Below are positions 1 to 10,134 of a stretch of 64,000 nt of DNA, in pieces; the first letter of the stretch is position 1; each line of letters opens with the position of its first letter. The notes beneath the pieces are model-generated. The model was not told the origin of the DNA and did no database searches. It was given only the letters and a program-made list of their open reading frames with translations. The position numbers were made by a program, and so were the translations under genes. This DNA is from Tenericutes bacterium HGW-Tenericutes-2 (GTDB taxonomy: Bacteria; Bacillota_I; Bacilli_A; Acholeplasmatales; Acholeplasmataceae), in the NCBI GenBank assembly GCA_002839095.1, contig PGXL01000005.1:101773-165772 (forward strand), in the 5' to 3' direction.

Positions 1-23
1 AAGCGATTTCACAGGAGCTTATG

Positions 24-1622
24 ATGAATAGAGAACTTTGGAAGCATAGCATTGTTTATCAAATATATCCAAGAAGTTTTATGGATAGCAATCATGACGG
101 TATCGGGGATATTCCTGGAATCATATCCAAATTGGATTATGTAAGGGACTTAGGGGTTAATGTCATTTGGCTTTCTCCTGTTTATGCATCTCCAAATGAC
201 GATAATGGATACGATATAAGTGATTATTTATCCATTAATCCAGAATATGGAACGATGGATGATATGGATCAATTGATTGAAGAAGCTAGAACTAGAGGCA
301 TTCGAATTATCATGGATTTGGTAATTAACCATACCTCTGATGAACACAAGTGGTTTATTGAAAGCCAGAAAAAGGATAGTCCATATCGAGATTATTATAT
401 TTGGAGAGATAAACCAAATAACTGGACAAGCTTCTTTAGTGGGACAGCTTGGGATAAGATAGGAAATTCCTATTACCTACATTTATTTTCTAAGAAACAG
501 CCAGACCTAAACTGGAATAACCCAGATGTTATGGAAGAGATTAAGCATGTGATGAAGTTCTGGCTAGATAAGGGTATATACGGTTTTAGATGTGATGTCA
601 TTAATGTTATCTTTAAATCATCATTAGAAAATGGTAAGAAAAGATTAGTTTTAACAGGTAGAGAATTTTATCATTCTCAAGAAGGATGTCATGAGATTCT
701 TAGAACACTTAGAAAAGAAGTGCTCGATCACTATGAATGTTTCACAGTCGGTGAAACAGTGATGGTGAACACAAAGGAAGCCAACGATTTAATTCTTCCT
801 CAAAGAAAAGAGCTAGATATGGTATTTGGTTTTGAGCATATGGAGGTTGATCAAATCAACAACAAATGGTTCAAAACTAAATTTAAACCAGATAAGCTGA
901 TCAAGGTTTTAACCAAATGGCAAAAGGAAGTTTATTGGAACGCGAACTACTTGAGTAATCATGATCAACCAAGATCTGTTTCTAGATTCGGTGATGATAA
1001 GAAGTATCGAATAGAGAGTGCGAAGATGTTAGGAACTCTAAATTTAAGTCTTAAAGGAACCCCATATATCTATCAAGGTGAAGAGATTGGGATGACCAAT
1101 GGAGACTTTAAGAATCTTAGTGAATATCAGGATATTGAAACACATCGAATTTATGCACTTGCAAAGAAACTTATGTTTCCAAAGTGGTATCGAATGAAGA
1201 TGATTAGAAAGACTTCAAGGGACAATGCGAGAACTCCGATGCAATGGAATCAAGATGGTGGGTTTTCTACAAAAAAACCATGGCTTAAGATGAATGAAAA
1301 TATGAAGTTTATTAACGTGTTTGATAGTATCCAAAACTCTGACTCTATTTTAAACCACTATAAAGAATTGATTTCGATTCGAAAGGAAAATGATGTCCTT
1401 ATTAATGGCTCATTTGAGCCTTTATACACGAAGAGCGGTTTATTTGTGTTTAAACGATATCATTCAAAATCATCCATAATATGCGTTTCAAATCTTACAA
1501 AAAAGGCTAAAAAAATGCCTATAAAAATTAGTGGAAAAATTTTACTTTCTAATTATAAAAGAGAAAATTTAAGTGACCAAATATTAAAGCCATATGAGTC
1601 TATTTTAGTGATGGAGGAGTAG
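24..1622 (+). CDS. malL: GH13 alpha-glucosidase (oligo-1,6-glucosidase type)
   Basis: Cytoplasmic GH13 enzyme that would release glucose from the non-reducing end of short alpha-glucosides. The four GH13 motifs are in order: DLVINH near residue 98, GFRCDVIN with nucleophile Asp191, VGET with acid/base Glu244, and SNHDQ with Asp314. A valine follows the nucleophile; in this subfamily that favours alpha-1,6 bonds (isomaltose type) over alpha-1,4, which is family knowledge. There is no signal peptide. I chose the second of two adjacent ATGs because AGGAG at 13-17 then lies 6 nt upstream. First visible gene of a sugar operon that probably begins before the window. Trehalose-6-phosphate or sucrose specificity cannot be excluded. 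Confidence 0.9.
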   Translation: MNRELWKHSIVYQIYPRSFMDSNHDGIGDIPGIISKLDYVRDLGVNVIWLSPVYASPNDDNGYDISDYLSINPEYGTMDDMDQLIEEARTRGIRIIMDLVINHTSDEHKWFIESQKKDSPYRDYYIWRDKPNNWTSFFSGTAWDKIGNSYYLHLFSKKQPDLNWNNPDVMEEIKHVMKFWLDKGIYGFRCDVINVIFKSSLENGKKRLVLTGREFYHSQEGCHEILRTLRKEVLDHYECFTVGETVMVNTKEANDLILPQRKELDMVFGFEHMEVDQINNKWFKTKFKPDKLIKVLTKWQKEVYWNANYLSNHDQPRSVSRFGDDKKYRIESAKMLGTLNLSLKGTPYIYQGEEIGMTNGDFKNLSEYQDIETHRIYALAKKLMFPKWYRMKMIRKTSRDNARTPMQWNQDGGFSTKKPWLKMNENMKFINVFDSIQNSDSILNHYKELISIRKENDVLINGSFEPLYTKSGLFVFKRYHSKSSIICVSNLTKKAKKMPIKISGKILLSNYKRENLSDQILKPYESILVMEE

Positions 1623-1625
1623 CAA

Positions 1626-3953
1626 ATGATTAAAGATCAGTATCCATACTTTCATTTAGAGTCCAATCACTTAAGCTATATCTTTTTTGTCATGCCGACA
1701 GGTCATTTAGAGCATTTATACTTCGGTAGAAGACTCATTGATGAAAACTATGAGGTTTTGCATGTTAAACCTACTGCTGGAGCTGGTTCAACAGTAGAAT
1801 ATGTCTCAACAAAGGGAAATGTATTACTTGAGCTACACCCTTTAGAATACTCAGGAATTGGAAAAGGTGACTTTAGATTATCCCCTATAGAAATCAAGAT
1901 GCCTGATCAAACATTCGTATCTGACTTTGTTTATGACTCTCACGAAATCGTTAAAGGCGTAATCAAGAGTAATGAGCTTCCAACAGCTGCTGCAAATAGT
2001 GAAGATGCACAAAGTTTAGTCATTAAAATGATTGATCATCATGCAAAGCTTGAAATGAAATTGATCTATTCTCTGTTTGAAAAAACGAATGTAATCACTA
2101 GAAGAGTCATTCTATCTAATTTAAATGAACAAGAGATTCAAATCAGAAAAATCATGAGTATGATGATAGATCTTTTGGAAACAGATTATGACCTAATCAC
2201 CTTTGATGGTGGTTGGATTAAGGAAGCACACAAGCATAAAAGAACATTATCCTATGGCACCTATATTAATGATTCAACAACTGGTTCAAGCTCAAACAGA
2301 CATAACCCAGGAATCATTTTAGCTAAGAAAAATACAGTAGAGGATTATGGAACATGTATTGGTATTAATCTCATTTATAGTGGTAATCATTATGAAGCAG
2401 TTCAAATATCTAACCATGGGAATCTAAGAGTAATGAATGGAATCAATCCACATTGTTTCGAATGGATTCTTAAACATAATGAAACATTTGAAACTCCGGA
2501 GGCTGTACTTACCTACTCTGATCAAGGTTATAATTTACTATCTCACCACTTTCACGAATTTATTAATAGCCACATCATTCCCAAGGAGTTCCAGCAGCAA
2601 GCAAGACCTGTCGTTTTAAATTCATGGGAAGCATTCTATTTTGACTTCAATCAAAGCAAGCTTATATCATTAGCTAGAAAAGCGAAAAAACTAGGGGTTG
2701 AACTTTTCGTCTTAGATGACGGTTGGTTTGGTACTAGAAATGATGATCATCAATCCTTAGGGGATTATGATGTGAATAGAAAGAAATTACCAAGTGGAAT
2801 TAAAGGCCTATCCAATTCTATCAAACGGATTGGTCTAAAATTTGGTTTATGGTTTGAGCCTGAAATGGTAAACCCTAAAAGTAATTTATTTATTCACCAT
2901 CCTGAATATGCAGTTGCCATACCGGGTAGAACACCTGCATTAGGTAGAAATCAACTTGTTTTAGATTTATGCAATCCTCTTGTTAAGGAATACATCAAAA
3001 AAGAACTATCCAGTGTGATTGATCAGGCCAATGTGGATTATATCAAATGGGATATGAATAGACATATAACTGATATGTATTCAATCCACGTTCCTAATCA
3101 AGGTATGTTTTTTCATCAATACATTTTAGGATTATACGAAATTCTTTCCTTCATTAGAGGTAAGTATCCAAATCTTTTAATTGAGACCTGTTCAAGTGGT
3201 GGAAATAGATTTGATCTAGGCATGCTTTCCTATGGTGCACAGGTTTGGTCATCAGATAACACAGATCCTATTGAAAGATTGAAAATTCAAGAGGGCTTGA
3301 GCTATTTATATCCACCATCTACAATCAGTTGCCATGTTTCACTATCTCCTCATGCACAAACATTAAGAAAAACACCATTATCTACAAGATTCAATGTAGC
3401 AAGCTTTGGTGTTTTAGGATATGAACTCAATCTAAAATATGTAACACCCTTTGAGAAAAGAGAAATAAAAAATCAAATTGAATTCTATAAAGAAAATCGT
3501 GATGTTTTTCAATATGGAAGATTCTACCGATTTGATTCAAAAGAACATCGTAAGCAATGGCAAGTGTCTAAAGATGATAAGCATATACTAGGAAACTTTC
3601 AAACATTAGCATCTGCAAGTCCGGAAGTTGAAGCCATTCAGTTTAAAAGCTTAGAAAATGATTCAATCTATCAAATCAATTCTTTACAACAAAATATGCC
3701 AATTAGCCAGTTTGGTCATTTAATCGCACACGCACTACCAATCAAGCTTCATCCTGACGGTTTTATTATGAGAACAATAGGAAAATATAAGGGACTTCCT
3801 AATGCTACCGAAGATTACCTTGCAAGTGGTACAATAATGATGAACGGAATACCCATCAAGCAACAATTCATGGGAACATATTATAACGACCAAACCAGAA
3901 TCCTAGGTGATTTTGGGTCACAGCTTTACATTGCTAAGAAACTAGAAAATTAA
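1626..3953 (+). CDS. GH36 alpha-galactosidase
   Basis: 775 aa, the full length of bacterial GH36 alpha-galactosidases that act on melibiose and raffinose-type sugars. It has an N-terminal beta-sandwich followed by a TIM barrel containing FVLDDGWFGTR, YIKWDMNR (nucleophile Asp476), TCSSGGNRFD and WSSDNTDPIERL around residues 541-551, the acid/base region. No signal peptide, so it works on imported sugar. GGAGGAG overlaps the previous stop codon and the gap between the two genes is 3 nt, so the two genes are translationally close. The paired GH13 and GH36 activities would take apart raffinose-family or galactosyl-glucosides entering through the symporter at 8640. Confidence 0.93.
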   Translation: MIKDQYPYFHLESNHLSYIFFVMPTGHLEHLYFGRRLIDENYEVLHVKPTAGAGSTVEYVSTKGNVLLELHPLEYSGIGKGDFRLSPIEIKMPDQTFVSDFVYDSHEIVKGVIKSNELPTAAANSEDAQSLVIKMIDHHAKLEMKLIYSLFEKTNVITRRVILSNLNEQEIQIRKIMSMMIDLLETDYDLITFDGGWIKEAHKHKRTLSYGTYINDSTTGSSSNRHNPGIILAKKNTVEDYGTCIGINLIYSGNHYEAVQISNHGNLRVMNGINPHCFEWILKHNETFETPEAVLTYSDQGYNLLSHHFHEFINSHIIPKEFQQQARPVVLNSWEAFYFDFNQSKLISLARKAKKLGVELFVLDDGWFGTRNDDHQSLGDYDVNRKKLPSGIKGLSNSIKRIGLKFGLWFEPEMVNPKSNLFIHHPEYAVAIPGRTPALGRNQLVLDLCNPLVKEYIKKELSSVIDQANVDYIKWDMNRHITDMYSIHVPNQGMFFHQYILGLYEILSFIRGKYPNLLIETCSSGGNRFDLGMLSYGAQVWSSDNTDPIERLKIQEGLSYLYPPSTISCHVSLSPHAQTLRKTPLSTRFNVASFGVLGYELNLKYVTPFEKREIKNQIEFYKENRDVFQYGRFYRFDSKEHRKQWQVSKDDKHILGNFQTLASASPEVEAIQFKSLENDSIYQINSLQQNMPISQFGHLIAHALPIKLHPDGFIMRTIGKYKGLPNATEDYLASGTIMMNGIPIKQQFMGTYYNDQTRILGDFGSQLYIAKKLEN

Positions 3954-3965
3954 AGGAGTGATCAA

Positions 3966-6314
3966 ATGAGAAAAGTCATAGGAATCAATTTTGATTGGAT
4001 GTTTAAGACGTATGAAGACTCCGATATGAAAAAGTTTCTCATATCGAAAGCGAAGTCTGTAAATATTCCACATAATGCAATTGATATACCATTCAATAAC
4101 TTTGAAGAGTTTGATACCTCAGGTGTTTTTAGTTATTACAAAAAGCTAGACATTGATGAATCATTAAAAAATAAGGTCGTTAGCATTCGATTTGAGGGTG
4201 TAGGACACTTTGCTAAGGTTTATATGAATAAGGAGTTTGTTGGCGCACATATTGGAGGCTATACTCCATTTGAACTAACGATATCAGATAAGCTATCTTT
4301 CGATAAAGAAAATGAACTACTTGTTGTAGTAGACACAACAGAAAATCAAATGATACCACCATTTGGTGGAGTTGTTGATTATTTAGGGTATGGCGGTATT
4401 TATAGAGAAGTATCTTTAATCGTAACCGATATTTCCTATATCAAGGATGTATTTATTGAAAATAGAGGAACAAGCGATTTAATCGTTAATCTAGAAACGA
4501 GTAGAATGCATGGAGTTCTTGAAATAGAGATTCGGGATCCAAAGGATGTTAGTGTTTTAAAGCATAAGCATGAGGTTAAGGATCATTTATCAAGAATTAA
4601 ATTATCTGTTGAAAATCCTATTTTATGGGATATAGATAACCCAAATCTTTATACAATGCATTTAAACTATAAAAATCAAAAGGATAATGATCATTTAGAA
4701 ACACGCTTTGGCATTCGATCAGCAATTTTTAAAACCGATGGATTTTATTTAAATGGCAATAAAATTAAACTTGTTGGATTAAATCGTCATCAAAGCTATC
4801 CTTATGTAGGATATGCTATGCCAAAAAGTGCACAGATAGAAGATGCAGATATTTTAAAATATCAATTAGGGTTAAATATTGTAAGAACCGCTCACTACCC
4901 ACAATCTAAGGACTTTATTGAAAGATGTGACGAAATTGGTCTATTAGTCTTTGAAGAAATACCAGGATGGCAATATATCGGAACCGACTCATGGAAAGAG
5001 ATTAGCTATCAAAATGTAAAGGAAATGATTTTAAGAGATCGTAATCATCCATCCATTATTTTATGGGGAGTTAGAATCAATGAATCTGCTGACAATCATG
5101 ATTTTTATAAGAGAACCAATGATATTGCTAGAGCATATGATCCTACTAGACAAACTGGTGGAGTCAGAAATATGCCTAATAGTGAATTTTTAGAGGATGT
5201 TTATACCTATAATGATTTTTCACATATTGGACATAATTCAGGATTAGAAAAAAGAAAGAAGATTACGAAGGAAGTGCCATATTTAGTTACTGAGTATTTA
5301 GGACACATGTTTCCTACAAAAATATACGATGACGAAGCACATCGTATTGAACATATGAAAAGACATTTGAATGTATTAAACTCTATACTTGAAGATAATA
5401 ATGGAATATCAGGTGGGATTGGATGGTGTATGAATGACTACAATACCCATTCTGATTTTGGTAGTGGCGACAAGGTTTGCTATCACGGTGTTCTTGATAT
5501 GTATCGCATTCCAAAGCTTGCAAGCTTTGCATACGCTGCTGAAGGCTCTAAGGATATTGTTTTAGAGGTTACATCCACGATGAATATTGGAGAATATCCA
5601 GGTGGTAATCTTCCAGAGGTTTTGGTGATGACCAATCTAGACTATGTCAAGGTCTATAAAAATAATGAATATATTAAGACATTTCAGCCAAGCTTTAAGA
5701 AATACTCACATTTAAAGCATCCACCAATTATTATTGACGATTTAATTGGGGAAACCTTAATGAGAAATGAGAAGATGAAGTATAGAGATGCTGAACGAAC
5801 TAAGAAAGTGTTGAAGGCAGTTACTCAATACGGAAATAATCTTCCACTCAAATATAAGCTCTCCATGCTTTATATATTAAAAAAATATAGAATGACCTAT
5901 GATAATGCAGTTCAACTATTTTATAAGTATATGAGTGGTTGGGGCTCTAAGGGAACTATTTATAAGTTTGAAGGATATTCAAATGATAAGCTGATGAAAA
6001 CAGTATTTAAGGAAAATAACCATTCATTTGATTTAGTTCTTGAATCCAATGTTAAAGAATTAAAGCATGATTATACCTATGATGTGAAACGATATGTAGT
6101 TAAAAAGGTGAACCAGCATCAAGAGCTTATACCATACGCCATGGATTGTCTCGATATAAAGGTCAGTGGTTCAATTGAACTCATCGGACCATCAAGACTA
6201 CATTTACAGGGTGGATCCATCGCTTTCTGGGTGAAATCAATATCTACTGGGGTTGGTTATATTGAAATACAGTCGGATGAAGAACTTATTATAGAAGAGG
6301 TGAACGTACTATGA
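3966..6314 (+). CDS. GH2 beta-galactosidase-like glycosidase
   Basis: 782 aa GH2 enzyme. Residues about 1-170 form the sugar-binding jelly roll, followed by the immunoglobulin-like domain and the TIM barrel. In the barrel I see RTAHYPQSKDF, RDRNHPSIILWG with acid/base Glu373 in NES, and VTEYLGH with nucleophile Glu443. The acid/base motif reads WGVRINE rather than the textbook WSLGNE, so the surrounding loop diverges. The C-terminal 250 residues are an additional beta-rich region seen in many Bacillota GH2 proteins. Beta-galactosidase is the best guess; beta-glucuronidase or beta-mannosidase cannot be excluded from sequence. It overlaps the next gene by ATGA. Confidence 0.85.
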   Translation: MRKVIGINFDWMFKTYEDSDMKKFLISKAKSVNIPHNAIDIPFNNFEEFDTSGVFSYYKKLDIDESLKNKVVSIRFEGVGHFAKVYMNKEFVGAHIGGYTPFELTISDKLSFDKENELLVVVDTTENQMIPPFGGVVDYLGYGGIYREVSLIVTDISYIKDVFIENRGTSDLIVNLETSRMHGVLEIEIRDPKDVSVLKHKHEVKDHLSRIKLSVENPILWDIDNPNLYTMHLNYKNQKDNDHLETRFGIRSAIFKTDGFYLNGNKIKLVGLNRHQSYPYVGYAMPKSAQIEDADILKYQLGLNIVRTAHYPQSKDFIERCDEIGLLVFEEIPGWQYIGTDSWKEISYQNVKEMILRDRNHPSIILWGVRINESADNHDFYKRTNDIARAYDPTRQTGGVRNMPNSEFLEDVYTYNDFSHIGHNSGLEKRKKITKEVPYLVTEYLGHMFPTKIYDDEAHRIEHMKRHLNVLNSILEDNNGISGGIGWCMNDYNTHSDFGSGDKVCYHGVLDMYRIPKLASFAYAAEGSKDIVLEVTSTMNIGEYPGGNLPEVLVMTNLDYVKVYKNNEYIKTFQPSFKKYSHLKHPPIIIDDLIGETLMRNEKMKYRDAERTKKVLKAVTQYGNNLPLKYKLSMLYILKKYRMTYDNAVQLFYKYMSGWGSKGTIYKFEGYSNDKLMKTVFKENNHSFDLVLESNVKELKHDYTYDVKRYVVKKVNQHQELIPYAMDCLDIKVSGSIELIGPSRLHLQGGSIAFWVKSISTGVGYIEIQSDEELIIEEVNVL

Positions 6315-8647
6315 AGCTAACAACTGAAGAAAAAGTAGAACTACTAGACGGACTTGATGTATGGCATACAAAGCCCGTCAATGGTCTTCCTTCAATTATG
6401 ATGGCAGATGGACCTCACGGACTAAGAAAACAATATGAATCTAAGGATAATCTTGGAGTGATGGGTAGTGTTCCTGCGACATGCTTTCCAACAGCAAGCT
6501 TAACGGCTTGTAGCTTTGATAAAAAATTAATGCATGATTTAGGGAAATTACTAGCTACTGAAGCAAAAGCAAATCAAGTCAATATTCTTTTAGGACCAGC
6601 TATTAATATGAAAAGATCTCCACTGTGTGGAAGAAACTTTGAGTATTTTTCAGAGGATCCTTATTTAACAGGAGAACTAGCTGCAGAGCTTGTGAAATCC
6701 ATTGAAACCTCAGGAGTTGGAACATCAGTTAAGCATTTTTTCGCTAACAACCAAGAAAAAAATCGCTTCTTTATCGATAGTATCGTCGATGAAAGAGCAC
6801 TTAGAGAAATCTATTTAAAAGCATTTGAAAGAGTTGTTAAGGAAAGTCCCGCAACACTTATGGCTAGCTATAATAAGATCAATGGCAGATATGCTACTGA
6901 GCATCATTACCTATCTAAAATACTTAGAAAGGAATGGGGATATTATGGAGTCGTCGTCAGTGATTGGGGAGCTGTCCATAACCGCATTGAAAGTGTTAAG
7001 GCTGGTACTGATTTAGAAATGCCATCTTCGATGGGCTACCGCACAAAAGAGGTTCTAGAAGCGATTAATCGCGATGAGGCATTAAAGATTGCAGTTAATA
7101 AATCATCTGATCGTATTGTTGAAATGGTTAGAATGTATAAAAAGATGGAAGTAGAACCGTTTGATGAAGAAAAACATCACCAGGAAGCTATTCGAATCGC
7201 TTCTGAATCAATGGTTTTATTGAAAAATGAAAAAATACTACCATTATCTAAAAAGGATAAAGTTCTATTTGTTGGTGGATTTGTTGATGATATGCGTTAT
7301 CAAGGTGGAGGATCTTCACATATTAATCCGACTAGAGTCGATCAGATTTCTCAAATTCATTCAGCATACTCAAAAAATATTACAATCGCTAAAGGATATT
7401 CAATAGAACATACCAAGCATGATGAACATTTAGCTAAGGAAGCTGTTGAACTTGCAAAAACAGCAGATAAGGTTGTTATTTTACTGGGTCTACCAGAATC
7501 TCATGAGGCTGAGGGCTTTGATAGAGCGACATTAGATATTCCTGCACATCAATTAAAGCTTCTTCATGAAATTTTAGAGGTGAATGAAAATATCATTGGG
7601 GTAATTGTCGGTGGTTCTGTCATGAATTTGAGCTTTGAAAATCACTTAAAGGGATTATTACTCGCTTATTTAGGCGGACAAGGCTCTAGCTCTGCAATTA
7701 TGAATATCCTATATGGAAAAACCAATCCATCAGGTAGACTAGCTGAAACATTTATTGATGATATCAAGGACTGTAATGTAAAGCTTACGAATGATAACAA
7801 TGCAGTTTATTATGATGAATCCATTTATATAGGCTATAGATATTATCAATCATTTAATCAACAGGTTAGATATCCATTTGGATATGGATTAAGCTATACC
7901 ACATTTGATTATAGAGATATAAGCATTCAAGAGGATAAAGAAAAATTTATTATCAACATGACGATTCAAAACACTGGAGAAATGAAGGGTAAGGAAGTTA
8001 TTCAAATCTATATTGAAAACAATGAGTCAACCGTATTTAAAGCTAGAAGAGAATTAAAGGCATTTGATAAGATTGAACTTGAACCCAATGAAGAAAAGAC
8101 AGTATCAATCGAGCTACCTAAGAAGGCGTTTGAGTATTATGATCTTTATAAGAAGCGTTATGTAATAGAAAAGGGAGAATATGAAATTATTGTCTCAAAG
8201 AATGTGGTGGATGAGATTGAATCATTTGATTTCGGAATCACAGGAGAAGAAATTCATCATCCAACCTTATCCTATCAAAAGTATGCCTATGATACATCTG
8301 ACTTCCAAAAGATATATATGGCGCCTCTTCCTCCTAAAAATGTAATTAAGAAGAGACCATATACATTATCATCCACCTTAGAGGATGCTAAAAACACATT
8401 TGTTGGAAGACTTGTTGCTAGTATGGTAATCAAAGAAGGTATGAAAACAGCTAAGGAAATGAGTCCTTATTTACAAGAGGTTGCTAAAAAGACAATGCTA
8501 GAAACTCCAATTCAAATGCTTGCACTATTCTCTGCCGGTAAGTTTACCTTTGAGATGGCTGAAGGATTGGTAGATATCATGAATTTAAAGCTGCTCAAAG
8601 GATATAAGAAAATGAAAGCTAAGACTAAGGAGAAGAAGAATGACTGA
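6311..8647 (+). CDS. GH3 beta-glucosidase
   Basis: 778 aa GH3 enzyme, cytoplasmic. ADGPHGLR near residue 33 and KHFFANNQE near residue 141 are substrate-binding motifs, and VVSDWG contains the nucleophile Asp218. The second alpha/beta sandwich (residues about 300-500) and the C-terminal fibronectin-III-like domain (KEVIQIYIE) follow. The final 110 residues, rich in Lys and Met, are an extension found in some Bacillota members. The start codon overlaps the previous stop (ATGA), and the end overlaps the symporter start by 8 nt, so the five sugar genes are translationally coupled. It probably hydrolyses beta-glucosides; beta-xylosidase is an alternative. Confidence 0.9.
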   Translation: MKLTTEEKVELLDGLDVWHTKPVNGLPSIMMADGPHGLRKQYESKDNLGVMGSVPATCFPTASLTACSFDKKLMHDLGKLLATEAKANQVNILLGPAINMKRSPLCGRNFEYFSEDPYLTGELAAELVKSIETSGVGTSVKHFFANNQEKNRFFIDSIVDERALREIYLKAFERVVKESPATLMASYNKINGRYATEHHYLSKILRKEWGYYGVVVSDWGAVHNRIESVKAGTDLEMPSSMGYRTKEVLEAINRDEALKIAVNKSSDRIVEMVRMYKKMEVEPFDEEKHHQEAIRIASESMVLLKNEKILPLSKKDKVLFVGGFVDDMRYQGGGSSHINPTRVDQISQIHSAYSKNITIAKGYSIEHTKHDEHLAKEAVELAKTADKVVILLGLPESHEAEGFDRATLDIPAHQLKLLHEILEVNENIIGVIVGGSVMNLSFENHLKGLLLAYLGGQGSSSAIMNILYGKTNPSGRLAETFIDDIKDCNVKLTNDNNAVYYDESIYIGYRYYQSFNQQVRYPFGYGLSYTTFDYRDISIQEDKEKFIINMTIQNTGEMKGKEVIQIYIENNESTVFKARRELKAFDKIELEPNEEKTVSIELPKKAFEYYDLYKKRYVIEKGEYEIIVSKNVVDEIESFDFGITGEEIHHPTLSYQKYAYDTSDFQKIYMAPLPPKNVIKKRPYTLSSTLEDAKNTFVGRLVASMVIKEGMKTAKEMSPYLQEVAKKTMLETPIQMLALFSAGKFTFEMAEGLVDIMNLKLLKGYKKMKAKTKEKKND

Positions 8648-10103
8648 ACAGGTTGGTGTAACTAGAAAAACGGTAAACGCCTATACAATGAGTGGTGCTG
8701 GCCGTGATATGATGTATGCCTTATATTCAACGTTTTTAATTGTATTTTTAACAGATGCATTAGGATTATCGAATTGGCAGCTCGTAGCAATCGGTACGAT
8801 TATAGCTGTTGCTAGAGTTTGGGATGCGGTTAACGATCCAATCATGGGTGCGATTATCGATAATACAAAATCCAAATATGGAAAGTTTAAGCCATGGATT
8901 TTAATTGGTGCACTGTCATCTGCAGTTGTATTCTTTCTTCTATTTCAGGATCTAGGATTATCAGGAACAGCATTTGTTGCAGTCTTTGGTATTTTATATG
9001 TAATATCGGGGATGACATTTACAATGAATGATATTGCTTATTGGTCGATGTATCCATCATTCACTACTGATCCTAGTGAAAGAGAAAAGATTGGTTCAAG
9101 AGCTAGAATATTTGCAAGTCTTGGGATGTTTATTACGATTGCGAGTGTTCCACTGATTTATCAAAATTTTAGTGGAGGACCTGTTAGGGCGTTTTCTATC
9201 ATTGCTTTAATTATTTGTTCGATATATGTTTTATCTCAGGTTGCAGTATTCTTTCTTGTCAAGCAACCAAAGAATTTGATTATTGATGCAAACCAAAGAA
9301 AGACTACATTATTAGATATGGTTAAGATCATCTTTAAAAATGATCAGTTGGTTGTTATTATTGTAGCAATCCTATTATTTAACATCGGTTACTTTATTAC
9401 AACATCACTAGGAATCTATTTCTTTAACTATGACTTTAATAAATATGGTGGTGCAGAGTTTACAATATTTTCTGGTATCTTAGCTGTGTCACAATTAACG
9501 GCTTTAGGATTATTTCCAGTCCTAATGAAGAAGATGACTAGAAAGCAATTATTCACATTAGCTGTTGGTATGATTACTGTTGGTTATCTATTATTTATGA
9601 GCGTTGGTTATCTTTTACCGATGAACATGTTATTTATCGGTCTTGCAGGGTTAGTCTTATTTAGTGGTCAAGGATTTATTCAAGTCTTAGTTCTAGTCAT
9701 GCTAGCAGATACCATTGAATATGGTCAATGGAAGCTTGGCACTAGAAATGAAAGTGTCGTCTTCGCAATCAATCCGTTCGTAACTAAGCTCGCTACTGCA
9801 GTTCAAACATTTGTCGTTACCATTACGCTTGCAGCATCAGGTTTAAATAGTGGTGTAATTCAGCCCTTAACTCAAGCAAAAAGAGATAATCCAAATTTAA
9901 CAACTGAACAGGCTAGAGCATTAATCGCCTCTAACGTATCTCCTGAAATGCTTATAGGTTTAAGATTATCAATGATTATTATTCCTCTATTATTAATATT
10001 ATTATCCTACGTTATTTATAGATGGAAGTATAAAATTGATGCTAAGTTCTACCAACAAATTACATCAGATTTAACTGATCGAATTATGAGTGGTGATTTA
10101 TAG
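8640..10103 (+). CDS. GPH-family sugar:cation symporter (MFS)
   Basis: 487 aa with 12 predicted membrane segments. The N-terminal region reads YALYSTFLIVFLTDALGLS, then the loop DAVNDPIMGAIIDNTKSKYG, the signature of glycoside-pentoside-hexuronide:cation symporters such as MelB, XynB and LacS. It would carry galactosides, glucosides or related oligosaccharides in with Na+ or H+. It lacks a C-terminal EIIA-like regulatory domain, which LacS of streptococci has. The gene starts inside the last codons of the GH3 gene with AAGGAG upstream, and ends just before a bidirectional terminator, so it closes the operon. Confidence 0.9.
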   Translation: MTEQVGVTRKTVNAYTMSGAGRDMMYALYSTFLIVFLTDALGLSNWQLVAIGTIIAVARVWDAVNDPIMGAIIDNTKSKYGKFKPWILIGALSSAVVFFLLFQDLGLSGTAFVAVFGILYVISGMTFTMNDIAYWSMYPSFTTDPSEREKIGSRARIFASLGMFITIASVPLIYQNFSGGPVRAFSIIALIICSIYVLSQVAVFFLVKQPKNLIIDANQRKTTLLDMVKIIFKNDQLVVIIVAILLFNIGYFITTSLGIYFFNYDFNKYGGAEFTIFSGILAVSQLTALGLFPVLMKKMTRKQLFTLAVGMITVGYLLFMSVGYLLPMNMLFIGLAGLVLFSGQGFIQVLVLVMLADTIEYGQWKLGTRNESVVFAINPFVTKLATAVQTFVVTITLAASGLNSGVIQPLTQAKRDNPNLTTEQARALIASNVSPEMLIGLRLSMIIIPLLLILLSYVIYRWKYKIDAKFYQQITSDLTDRIMSGDL

Positions 10104-10106
10104 AAT

Positions 10107-10134
10107 AAAAAAGAGGAATTCATTTTCCTCTTTT
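10107..10134. terminator. Bidirectional intrinsic terminator
   Basis: The hairpin AAAAGAGGAA/TTTCCTCTTTT has A-rich and T-rich flanks on both sides. It lies between the end of the sugar operon (+) and the end of hslO (-), and so serves both convergent units. Confidence 0.85.
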
